Shown here: positions 23,132 through 30,640 of the stretch, one piece after another | Layout of the letters: every line of letters starts with the position of its first letter | Position numbering within the stretch: position 1 is the first letter of the stretch | Origin: Smithellaceae bacterium | GTDB lineage: Bacteria > Desulfobacterota > Syntrophia > Syntrophales > Smithellaceae | DNA length: 37,838 nt | Direction of reading: 5' to 3' | NCBI GenBank assembly: GCA_028693285.1 | Contig: JAQUVQ010000025.1 | Span: forward strand, 1 to 37,838 | Notes under the pieces: generated by a model | What the model was told of the DNA's origin: nothing | Seen by the model: the letters and a program-made list of their open reading frames with translations, nothing else | Databases searched by the model: none | Program-made: the position numbers and the translations under genes

Positions 23132-24478
23132 ATGAAGAAAACCATTCGACATCAGGCCGTGGAAATCCTGACCCGCGTTTCAAAAAGCGGCGCTTTCGCA
23201 GCCGATCTGCTGGATTCCCGCCTTGAAAAACAAAGCCTCTCCCAAACGGCGGATGGCCGTCTGCTCACTCATCTTGTCTATGGCGTTTTGAGAATGCGGG
23301 GGCGCCTGGACTGGATTCTGACCCGTCTGTATCACGGCAACTACTCGAAAATGGAAGAGAATATTAAAAACATCCTGCGCACGGGGCTGTATCAGCTTCA
23401 ATTCAGCGACCGGCTGCCGGCCTTTGCGGTCGTGGATGAAGCGGTAAAAATTGCCCGGCTCTTTCATCCTCAGGCGGGCGGACTGGTCAACGCCGTCCTG
23501 CGAAGCTATCTGCGCAGCCCGGACTCCTGGTCCTTCCCCGACAGAGACCGGAACCCGGCCCAATTTATCGCGGCGTTTCATTCCCATCCGCTGTGGCTGG
23601 TGGAAGAGTGGCTGAATCTTTTCGGCCGGGAGGAAACACAGGCACTGTGCGCAGCCGACAATGAAATGCCGCCTTTGACGGTTCGCGTCAATTTGCTGAA
23701 ATCCGGCCGCCGGGAACTGATGGAAAAACTGATCCAAGCCGGTTTTCAGGTCGAGGAAACCCCAATCTCACCGGACGGCATCCGTGTTTCTTTTTCTCCT
23801 TCGCCTATTCAAAAAACCGCTTTTTTCGCCGAGGGGCTTCTGCGCCTTCAGGACGAGGCTTCCCAACTGATTGCCTATCTGGTCAATCCTAAAAAAGGTC
23901 AAAAGATTCTAGACGTTTGCGCGGGAAGCGGCGGCAAGGCCACGCATCTGGCCGCCCTCATGAAAAACGAGGGCCGGATCGTTGCCCTGGACCGGAATCC
24001 GGAAAAAATCGAGCAGTTGCGAAACAATGCCTCGAAAATGGGGATCGGCATCGTGGAGGCGGCCCGGTCGGACGGAGAGATTCCTCTATCCTCAGAATAT
24101 CATAATCAATTTGACGCTGTTTTTGTGGATGCTCCCTGCTCCGGAACCGGCACGCTGCGGCGAAATCCGGAAATCAAATGGCGATTGCACGCAGGCGACA
24201 TTGAGCGGTATGCAGGCGCGCAAAAATCCATTCTGCGAAACGCGGCGGCGGCGGTTTCCCGAAACGGCTCTCTGGTGTATGTCACCTGCTCCCTTTTATC
24301 CCGGGAAAACGACGAAGTGGTCCGCCAATTTCTAACGGATTGTCCGCATTATTGTCTTTGTCCGCCAAACTCCCATGTGGTGCAAAACCTGATGGATCCT
24401 CACGGAATATTAAGGACTTACCCCCATCGCACTTCGATGGACGGTTTTTTCGGCGCTGTTTTCCGGCGCCGGATTTAA
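23132..24478 (+). CDS. rsmB: 16S rRNA m5C967 methyltransferase
   Basis: 448 residues. The N-terminus up to about 150 is an RNA-binding NusB-like helical domain, as in RsmB. The methyltransferase part has the S-adenosylmethionine loop DVCAGSGGKATHL near 262, a conserved Asp in VALDRN near 288, the motif IV DAPCSGTGTLRRNPEIKWR with the first conserved Cys near 340, and motif VI VTCSLLSRENDEVV with the catalytic Cys near 388. It methylates C967 of 16S rRNA by covalent catalysis. The only upstream signals are a weak -35/-10 pair, not listed. The gene is divergent from the acyl-CoA dehydrogenase. Confidence 0.93.
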   Translation: MKKTIRHQAVEILTRVSKSGAFAADLLDSRLEKQSLSQTADGRLLTHLVYGVLRMRGRLDWILTRLYHGNYSKMEENIKNILRTGLYQLQFSDRLPAFAVVDEAVKIARLFHPQAGGLVNAVLRSYLRSPDSWSFPDRDRNPAQFIAAFHSHPLWLVEEWLNLFGREETQALCAADNEMPPLTVRVNLLKSGRRELMEKLIQAGFQVEETPISPDGIRVSFSPSPIQKTAFFAEGLLRLQDEASQLIAYLVNPKKGQKILDVCAGSGGKATHLAALMKNEGRIVALDRNPEKIEQLRNNASKMGIGIVEAARSDGEIPLSSEYHNQFDAVFVDAPCSGTGTLRRNPEIKWRLHAGDIERYAGAQKSILRNAAAAVSRNGSLVYVTCSLLSRENDEVVRQFLTDCPHYCLCPPNSHVVQNLMDPHGILRTYPHRTSMDGFFGAVFRRRI

Positions 24479-24539
24479 TTTGACGGATTCCACGCGATCA
24501 TGCTAGCTTACCAACCCGTTACAGTGAGGAGAGGAAACC

Positions 24540-25169
24540 ATGTTTATTCAGCAAATGCAGGTGGGCCATATGGCGGTTTTCGCCTATCTGGTGGGGGACC
24601 CCGTCACCGGGGATGCGCTGGTCATCGATCCGGCCGACAACGCTCATGAAATTCTCGCCGAAGCGTCAAAAAACAAGCTGCGCATCAATTACATCGTCAA
24701 CACGCACGGCCACGTGGACCACATCGGCGGCAATGCCCAGATGAAAAAACTCACGGGCGCCAAAATCATCATCCATGAAGACGACGCCTTCATGCTCACC
24801 TCGACGCCGGCCTCCATGCTTCGAATGTTCGGGGCGGCGCAATCTCCGCCGGCGGACCTTCTCGTTTCCGACGGTCAGATCATTTCCACGGGCAACATCG
24901 AGCTCAAAGTTCTCCACACGCCGGGCCATTCCCCCGGCGGAATGTGCCTTTATGCGCCGGGCTGCGTTTTTACGGGCGACACGCTGTTTGTGGAGGCCGT
25001 CGGCCGGACCGATCTGCCCGGCGGCTCCTGGCAAACCATGTATCAGGCCATTAAAACGAAACTCTTTACGCTGCCGGACGATACCAAAGTGCTGCCCGGC
25101 CACAACTACGGCCGCACCCCGACGTCCACCATCGGCCATGAAAAATTACACAATCCATCCGTTCGATAA
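24540..25169 (+). CDS. metallo-beta-lactamase-fold hydrolase (glyoxalase II-like)
   Basis: 209 residues. Zinc ligands are complete: THGHVDH near residue 55-61, TPGHSPGG near 130, GDTLF near 148, and PGHN near 187. The short compact fold, the lack of the glyoxalase II C-terminal domain and the Gly/Asp pattern match single-domain hydroxyacylglutathione-hydrolase-like enzymes found in anaerobes. The natural substrate, likely a thioester, is not clear. GGAGAGGAAACC directly precedes the ATG. It overlaps neither neighbour and lies 16 bases before purC. Confidence 0.88.
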   Translation: MFIQQMQVGHMAVFAYLVGDPVTGDALVIDPADNAHEILAEASKNKLRINYIVNTHGHVDHIGGNAQMKKLTGAKIIIHEDDAFMLTSTPASMLRMFGAAQSPPADLLVSDGQIISTGNIELKVLHTPGHSPGGMCLYAPGCVFTGDTLFVEAVGRTDLPGGSWQTMYQAIKTKLFTLPDDTKVLPGHNYGRTPTSTIGHEKLHNPSVR

Positions 25170-25185
25170 AGGAAAAAAGCGACCC

Positions 25186-26067
25186 ATGCACAAAACGATT
25201 GCTCAGACTCATTTTCCAAAACTGAAATTCGTCAAACGCGGCAAGGTGCGCGACATCTATGCCGTGAAAGATTACCTGCTTTTGGTGGCCACGGACCGAA
25301 TCTCCGCTTTTGACGTGATCATGCCCGACCCGATTCCGGGCAAAGGCGAGCTCCTGAACAAAATGTCCCTGTTCTGGTTTAAGAAGATGGAAGACATTAT
25401 CGGCAATCATGTCGTGTCCGCGGATGCCGCCGATTTCCCCGAGGAGTGCGCTCCCTACGCCGAAATCCTGCAGGGACGGAGCATGCTGGTTGAAAAAGCG
25501 ACGCCCCTGCCGGTGGAATGCATTGTGCGGGGCTACCTGTCCGGCTCGGGCTGGCAGGAATACCGCCGCGACCGGTCCGTTTCCGGCATCCAACTGCCCG
25601 CGGGCCTGAAGGAATCCTGCAAACTGCCGCAGCCGATTTTCACGCCGACGACCAAAGCGCCCCAGGGCGAGCACGACTCCCCGATCACGCGGTCGGAAAT
25701 GGAGGACATCATCAGCGCCGAAATCACCGAACGGATCATTCAAAAAGCCCTGGCCATATACGAACGGGCGGCGGCGATCGCCCTGGCGGCCGGGATCATC
25801 ATTGCGGACACCAAAATGGAATTCGGACTCATCGGCAAAAAATTGATTTTGATTGATGAATTGCTGACGCCCGACTCGTCGCGTTTCTGGCCGGCCGACG
25901 ATTACGAAGAGGGGCGCCCGCAGAAAAGCTTCGACAAGCAGTTTCTGCGGGATTATCTGCTGTCCATTGTCTGGAACCAGAAGCCGCCCGCGCCTGAACT
26001 GCCGCCGGACATCATCGGAAAAACCCGGGCAAAGTACGAAGAAGCCTATTCCCGTCTGGTAAAATAA
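25186..26067 (+). CDS. purC: phosphoribosylaminoimidazole-succinocarboxamide synthase
   Basis: 293 residues, the size of the longer yeast-like PurC form. It joins CAIR and aspartate with ATP in purine synthesis. The glycine/arginine ATP region KRGKVRDIY near residue 16, TDRISAFDVIM near 37, the LPVECIVRGYLSGSGW substrate block near 108, and DTKMEFG near 208 with DELLTPDSSRFWP near 224 are all typical. The ATG at 25186 was chosen because the frame is open far upstream but inside the MBL gene. It follows that gene by 16 bases, so the two are likely co-transcribed. Confidence 0.95.
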   Translation: MHKTIAQTHFPKLKFVKRGKVRDIYAVKDYLLLVATDRISAFDVIMPDPIPGKGELLNKMSLFWFKKMEDIIGNHVVSADAADFPEECAPYAEILQGRSMLVEKATPLPVECIVRGYLSGSGWQEYRRDRSVSGIQLPAGLKESCKLPQPIFTPTTKAPQGEHDSPITRSEMEDIISAEITERIIQKALAIYERAAAIALAAGIIIADTKMEFGLIGKKLILIDELLTPDSSRFWPADDYEEGRPQKSFDKQFLRDYLLSIVWNQKPPAPELPPDIIGKTRAKYEEAYSRLVK

Positions 26068-26081
26068 AATATCCAAACCCA

Positions 26082-26109
26082 TTGACAGACGCCATACCGT
26101 TATTACATT
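26082..26109 (+). promoter_or_regulatory. sigma-70-type promoter for the dnaJ unit
   Basis: A perfect TTGACA (26082-26087) is followed after 16 bases by TACATT (26104-26109). The TTG start at 26155 lies about 40 bases downstream of the predicted transcription start. Confidence 0.45.
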
Positions 26110-26154
26110 ACGCGGTGTTTATCTTCGCGTCGTCGTGATTTGAGGAGGCATGCC

Positions 26155-26553
26155 TTGGCTGGAAAAAAACTGCCGGATTACCGATTAAAACAGAAAATTT
26201 TGTATATCGACAAAACTTCTCCTGAATCGCTCATCAGTTACGGGGACCTGTACTGGGAAGCGGGGGCGCCCTCCGACGCGCTGGACTTTTACGCACGGGC
26301 GTCGCATTCGGCCGGCCTGCAGAAAATCCGGGATGCCGCGCTGCAAAACGGCGATGTTTTTCTGTTCCATGGCGCGGCCAGAGCGCTGGGGCTGGAGCTT
26401 CGGGACGAAGACTGGGAAAACATCGCACGGACGGCCGCGGCGCTTCAAAAATTCTCTTTTTCCGTACAGGCCTCGAAAAAAATCAGCAACGCCGAACGGA
26501 CGGACGCGCTCGCGGCATGGATCAAGGCGGAGGAAGCAAAGCAAAGCGCATGA
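26155..26553 (+). CDS. unknown small soluble protein upstream of dnaJ
   Basis: 132 residues, mostly helical by composition, no signal peptide. A segment [25 protein letters not shown] near residue 25-49 looks like one degenerate TPR helix pair. I do not recognise a family. The start is a TTG at 26155 with AGGAGG 6 bases upstream; the ATG at 26150 is in another frame and stops after 12 codons. Its stop codon overlaps the dnaJ ATG (ATGA), so the two are translationally coupled and probably function together; a chaperone-linked role is only a guess from that. Confidence 0.7.
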   Translation: MAGKKLPDYRLKQKILYIDKTSPESLISYGDLYWEAGAPSDALDFYARASHSAGLQKIRDAALQNGDVFLFHGAARALGLELRDEDWENIARTAAALQKFSFSVQASKKISNAERTDALAAWIKAEEAKQSA

Positions 26554-27614
26554 CCAAGAGGGACTACTACGAAATTCTGGGCGTCGGCAAAAACGCCACG
26601 GATGAAGAACTGAAAAAATGCTACCGGAAGATCGCCATGCAATGTCATCCCGACCGGAACCCGGGCGATAAGCAGGCGGAAGAGCGGTTCAAGGAAGCGG
26701 CCGAAGCCTACGAAGTTTTAAGCGACCGGCAAAAGAGGGAAACCTACGACCAGTTCGGTCATGCGGGCCTGAGCAACAGCGGATTTCAGGGTTTCAGCGG
26801 ATTTGACGATGTGTTTTCCGGCTTCGGCGACATCTTCGAGGATGTCTTCGGATACGGCCGGGGCCGCGGCGGCAGGCGAACGCGTCCGGCCGCGCGGGCG
26901 GGCGCCGATCTTCGCTATGATCTGAAAATTTCTTTTCTCGACGCGGCGTTCGGAATCACCACCGCGATCGAACTTGAAAAGCTTCACACCTGTCATGAAT
27001 GCGAGGGAACGGGCGCGGCGGCGGGCACAACCCCTTCCACCTGCCCCACCTGCCACGGCAGAGGCCAGGTGGTTCAGTCGAGCGGCTTTTTCACCATCAG
27101 CTCCACCTGCCCCCACTGCAACGGCCACGGGAGGATCATTGCCAAGCCCTGCCATGCCTGCCGGGGTACGGGCCAGGAGAAGCGGCGCAAAACCGTCGAA
27201 CTGAAAATTCCCGCCGGCGTGGAAACCGGTTCACGCCTGCGTCTGCGCGGAGAAGGCGAAGCGGGAGAACTGGGAGGCCCCAGCGGAGACCTGTACGTCT
27301 TTCTGCACGTGGAAGACCACGAATTCTTCTTGCGCTCGGAAGACGATATTTCGTGCCGCATCCCGATCTCGATCGTGCAGGCGGCTCTCGGCGCGACAAT
27401 TGAAGTGCCCACGCTGAAAGACACGGAAAAAATTAAAATTCCCAGGGGTACGCAAACCGGCCAGACCTTCCGTCTGAAAGGCAAGGGGATCCCGCATCTC
27501 CAGGGATACGGCCGCGGAGACCAGATCATCGAAGTCTTCGTCCGAATCCCGACGGAGCTGACCCGAAAGCAGGAAGATCTCCTGCGCGAATTTGAAAAAA
27601 GTTCTCGACAATAA
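26550..27614 (+). CDS. dnaJ: chaperone DnaJ (type I, with zinc fingers)
   Basis: 354 residues. The J domain is at the start ([13 protein letters not shown] in CHPDRNPGD near 34) and it should stimulate Hsp70 ATPase. A Gly/Phe-rich linker follows ([15 protein letters not shown]). The four zinc-binding repeats are intact: [24 protein letters not shown] and CHACRGTG near residues 145-205. The C-terminal substrate-binding domains end with a normal dimer region. It uses the ATG overlapping the preceding stop. No dnaK or grpE is seen nearby, so this may be a second, stand-alone DnaJ copy. Confidence 0.94.
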   Translation: MTKRDYYEILGVGKNATDEELKKCYRKIAMQCHPDRNPGDKQAEERFKEAAEAYEVLSDRQKRETYDQFGHAGLSNSGFQGFSGFDDVFSGFGDIFEDVFGYGRGRGGRRTRPAARAGADLRYDLKISFLDAAFGITTAIELEKLHTCHECEGTGAAAGTTPSTCPTCHGRGQVVQSSGFFTISSTCPHCNGHGRIIAKPCHACRGTGQEKRRKTVELKIPAGVETGSRLRLRGEGEAGELGGPSGDLYVFLHVEDHEFFLRSEDDISCRIPISIVQAALGATIEVPTLKDTEKIKIPRGTQTGQTFRLKGKGIPHLQGYGRGDQIIEVFVRIPTELTRKQEDLLREFEKSSRQ

Positions 27615-27678
27615 AGTTGCAATCCATTCCACAATATGTTTACAATGCCGCAACTTGAATGGCCCGGAGGAATGCGCG

Positions 27679-28080
27679 ATGAAAAGCAAGATAGGTCGTC
27701 TCGTGGTTTGCATGTTTGCCCTGATGTCCCTTGCGGGATGCGGGGCTCTGGTTGCCGGCGGAGCGGTGGTCGGCGCGGGCGCGGGTACGTATTTGTACGC
27801 CAACGGCGAGCTGAAGACGGACTACGCGGCCTCGTTCGACACCGTCTGGAGCGCCTGTGAAAAAACGGTCGCGGAGATGCGCGGAATACAGGTTCAGCCC
27901 ACCAGGGAAATTGCCAAGGGAACCATTTCGGCCGTCATCAATGATGAAAACGTGAAGATTGACATTGCCTATCGGGCAAAAGAACAGACGACGGTCGGCG
28001 TCCGTGTGGGCCTGATCGGCAACAAGCTGTCTTCCCAGGTGATCCACGATAAAATAGCCGATCAGCTGGCCAAACGATAA
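27679..28080 (+). CDS. DUF3568-type lipoprotein
   Basis: 133 residues. The N-terminus has a basic start, a hydrophobic core and a lipobox L-A-G-C near residue 21, so it should be lipidated and held in the inner or outer membrane. After a Gly/Ala-rich linker, the mature part has an alternating strand-helix pattern (YAASFDTVWSACEKTVAEM, followed by strands) as in small DUF3568 proteins. GGAGG lies 8 bases before the ATG at 27679. It follows dnaJ by 64 bases on the same strand. Function is unknown. Confidence 0.75.
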   Translation: MKSKIGRLVVCMFALMSLAGCGALVAGGAVVGAGAGTYLYANGELKTDYAASFDTVWSACEKTVAEMRGIQVQPTREIAKGTISAVINDENVKIDIAYRAKEQTTVGVRVGLIGNKLSSQVIHDKIADQLAKR

Positions 28081-28120
28081 TGTTTTGCGACGCCCCGTCG
28101 GGGCCGGCGCTGGCATCTTC

Positions 28121-29107
28121 ATGAACAAGAAATTTCTTTTCGGCATCCTGCTGGGCGTGGTCCTGATTTACTTTTCCATTCGGGGCATTCACTTCAACGA
28201 CACGCTTGCTTCCCTGAAGAAAATCCATCTCGGCTGGGCGGCGTTGTCGCTTTTCTTCATCGTATTCATGCAGGCCCTGCGATCCTACCGCTGGGGCGTC
28301 ATCCTCGAACCGATGGAAAAAATTTCCCAGGGAACGCTCTTTGCCGTCACCAGCGTCGGATTCCTGGCGATTGCCGCGATACCGGCCCGGATCGGGGAGC
28401 TGGCCCGGCCCTATCTCATCTCGAAAAAAAGCGGCGTCAAAATGTCATCGGCGCTGGGCACCATCGTCGTGGAGCGCGTCCTCGACAGCCTGGCCGTGCT
28501 GACCATCACCATCGCGGTTCTCATTGCGCAGCATGACCTGCCGCGCTGGATGTTTACCTCCGGGATTCTTTTCTTTCTTCTGACCCTGATGATGATCGTT
28601 TTCATCGTGGGGCTGGTCTGGCGGCGGGAAACCGCCGTTTCCGTCATCGACTGGATCCTGCGGCGGCTGCCCGGCGCTTTGGCGCAAAAAGTCAATCCCC
28701 TCATCCATCATTTCATCGACGGCTTCCAGGTCATCACCGACGTCAAACGGCTGCTGTCCCTGCTGGCCTTATCCGCCGTGGTCTGGCTGGTGGACGTCGC
28801 CGCGATTTACACGCTGCTCATGGCCTTCGGCCTTAATCTGCCGGTGCTGGCGGCTTTCGTGGTTATGGTGATTTTGATCGCGGGCATCGCCATTCCCACC
28901 GCGCCGGGTTTTATCGGCAACTGGCACTACGCCTGCATCCTGGGGCTGAGCCTGTTCGGGATTGCCAAACCCCAAGGCCTGTCCTTCGCGCTGGTCTATC
29001 ATTTCCTGTCGATGATGGTCGTGGTCGTTCTGGGTGCGGCGTTTCTGCCGTTCAATAAATTTTCGCTTTCGGAAATGACGAAGCAGATGAAGAAGACTGA
29101 AGACTGA
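28121..29107 (+). CDS. flippase-like integral membrane protein (LPG-synthase membrane-domain family)
   Basis: 328 residues with about eight hydrophobic segments. Characteristic blocks of the UPF0104/lysylphosphatidylglycerol synthase transmembrane family are visible: ALRSYRWGVIL near residue 52, PARIGELARPYLI near 88, and PTAPGFIGNWHYACILGLSLFG near 263-284. The family moves lipids or glycolipids, but its substrate here is unknown. The ATG at 28121 has no good ribosome-binding site; an upstream GTG-type start at 28085 would overlap a short GC-rich hairpin (28092-28104). The last codons (KTED, then stop) lie inside a heptamer repeat. Confidence 0.83.
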   Translation: MNKKFLFGILLGVVLIYFSIRGIHFNDTLASLKKIHLGWAALSLFFIVFMQALRSYRWGVILEPMEKISQGTLFAVTSVGFLAIAAIPARIGELARPYLISKKSGVKMSSALGTIVVERVLDSLAVLTITIAVLIAQHDLPRWMFTSGILFFLLTLMMIVFIVGLVWRRETAVSVIDWILRRLPGALAQKVNPLIHHFIDGFQVITDVKRLLSLLALSAVVWLVDVAAIYTLLMAFGLNLPVLAAFVVMVILIAGIAIPTAPGFIGNWHYACILGLSLFGIAKPQGLSFALVYHFLSMMVVVVLGAAFLPFNKFSLSEMTKQMKKTED

Positions 29108-29138
29108 AGACTGAAGGCTGAAGGCTGAAGGCTGAAGG
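29092..29138 (+). repeat. tandem heptamer repeat GAAGRCT
   Basis: Six complete copies (three GAAGACT, three GAAGGCT) and a partial one. It starts inside the last codons of the membrane-protein gene. An inverted 16-base copy (CCTTCAGTCTTCAGCC) is at 29227-29242 and touches the stop codon of the facing ntrX gene, so both convergent genes end in the same motif. Confidence 0.85.
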
Positions 29139-29180
29139 TTACAAGGATGTGCTTCGCACTTGATTTGGAATAAAGAACAT

Positions 29181-29217
29181 AAAGGGACAAGGCATTGCAA
29201 TCAATGTCTTGCCCTTT
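29181..29217. terminator. hairpin, possible bidirectional terminator
   Basis: AAAGGG with CCCTTT forms the base, followed inward by CAAG/CTTG and CATTG/CAATG pairs interrupted by one unpaired base and a mismatch, closing on a 4-base loop. It lies midway between the convergent genes ending at 29107 and 29242. The T-content after the stem is modest on both strands (TTTGCATTTTG on plus), so termination efficiency is uncertain. Confidence 0.55.
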
Positions 29218-29241
29218 GCATTTTGACCTTCAGTCTTCAGC

Positions 29242-30609
29242 CTATTCTTTTACCGGCACTTTCAGGGCTTTGAGTTTTTTGTGCAGATTACTGCGCTCCA
29301 GGCCGATGGCTTCGGCGGTTTTGGAGATATTGCCGTCGTATTCTTCCAGCTTTTTCAAAATAAACTGCCGCTCGAAATCGAGCCGGGCATCCCGGAGCGA
29401 ATCACCGGCCGCCGCGGTCTCTTCGAAAGAAGGCGCGTCCATGTCGGCTTTGACGCTGAGTTCGGGAATATCTTCCGCCCGTATCTCATTGGACGGCGTC
29501 AGAATGATCAGCCGTTCGATGATATTTTTCAGCTCGCGGACGTTGCCGGGCCAGTCATGCACCATTAATTTTTCCAGGGCGGCGGCGGTCAGGGTCTTCA
29601 GCGGCTGCCCCTCTTTGGCGGCAAAGTCCAGGAGAAACCGCTCCGTCAGGTGAATGATGTCTTCTTTCCGGTCGCGCAACGGCGGCACGCGCAGGGGAAT
29701 GACGTGCAGGCGGTAGTACAGATCCTGCCGGAACCGGCCCGCCTCCATTTCCTTCTCCAGGTCCTTGTTCGTCGCAGCCAGAACTCTTACATCCATGTCG
29801 ATCAGCTTGTTGCCGCCCACTCTTTCAAATTTTTTCTCCTGGAGAATCCGCAGAATCTTGGCCTGGGCCTTCAGGCTCATGTCCGCCACTTCATCCAGAA
29901 AAATCGTCCCCTCGTGGGCCAGATCAAACTTGCCGCGCTTCTTCTCCGTCGCTCCGGTGAAAGCGCCCTTTTCGTGCCCGAACAGCTCGCTCTCGATGAG
30001 CTCCTCGGGAATGGCCGCGCAGTTGACTTCCACGATCGGCTTGTGGGAGCGGCGGCTCAGGTGATGGATGGAGCGCGCCACCAGCTCCTTTCCCGTCCCG
30101 TTTTCGCCCATGATCAGAATCCACGCGTTGGTCGGCGCGACGATGCCGATCATTTCCTTGAGTTCAACGATGACCGGACTGGTCCCGGTCAGTTCGTACT
30201 GGTGCGACACTTTCTGTTTGAGCAGAATGTTTTCTTCTTCCAGGCGGACAAGGTTCAACGCGTTGTTCACCAGGATCATCACTTTGTCCAGCGACAGCGG
30301 TTTTTCAATAAAGTCAAAAGCGCCCAGCTTGGTGGCTTTCACGGCCGTCTCGATGGTGCCGTGGCCGGACATCATGACGACGAGCATGTTCGGGTGGGCG
30401 GCGCGGATGGCTTTGAGGGTTTCCAGGCCGTCCATGCCGGGAAGCCAGATGTCCAGCAGGACGAGCTGGGGCATTTCTTCGGCAGCGGCCCGGAGAGCCT
30501 CCTCGCCGCTGCCGGCCGTCAGCACCTGATAGCCTTCGTCTTCCAGGATGGCCTTCAGCGATTGACAGATGCTGACTTCGTCATCCACGACCAGAATGGT
30601 TTCGTTCAT
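29242..30609 (-). CDS. ntrX: NtrX-type sigma-54-dependent response regulator
   Basis: 455 residues, three domains. The receiver has the acidic pair near 9-10 and the phospho-acceptor Asp53 in LLDIWLPGMDG. The AAA+ domain carries Walker A GENGTGKE near 165, the sigma-54-contact loop GAFTGAT near 215, and Walker B-like FLDEVADM near 237. The C-terminus ends in a Fis-type helix-turn-helix (KTAEAIGLERSNLHKKLKAL). The protein activates sigma-54 promoters when phosphorylated. The ATG at 30609 is chosen (GGGTGA 5 bases upstream). It follows ntrY by 31 bases, so they form an operon, and its stop adjoins the heptamer repeat. Confidence 0.93.
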   Translation of the reverse strand: MNETILVVDDEVSICQSLKAILEDEGYQVLTAGSGEEALRAAAEEMPQLVLLDIWLPGMDGLETLKAIRAAHPNMLVVMMSGHGTIETAVKATKLGAFDFIEKPLSLDKVMILVNNALNLVRLEEENILLKQKVSHQYELTGTSPVIVELKEMIGIVAPTNAWILIMGENGTGKELVARSIHHLSRRSHKPIVEVNCAAIPEELIESELFGHEKGAFTGATEKKRGKFDLAHEGTIFLDEVADMSLKAQAKILRILQEKKFERVGGNKLIDMDVRVLAATNKDLEKEMEAGRFRQDLYYRLHVIPLRVPPLRDRKEDIIHLTERFLLDFAAKEGQPLKTLTAAALEKLMVHDWPGNVRELKNIIERLIILTPSNEIRAEDIPELSVKADMDAPSFEETAAAGDSLRDARLDFERQFILKKLEEYDGNISKTAEAIGLERSNLHKKLKALKVPVKE

Positions 30610-30640
30610 AATTTTCACCCAACGCCGCGTCTTCTATAAA

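Noticed and set aside
28092-28104. Hairpin GCCCCGTCGGGGC between the lipoprotein and membrane-protein genes
   Set aside because: Five-pair stem with no T-run; probably part of the leader and not a terminator.
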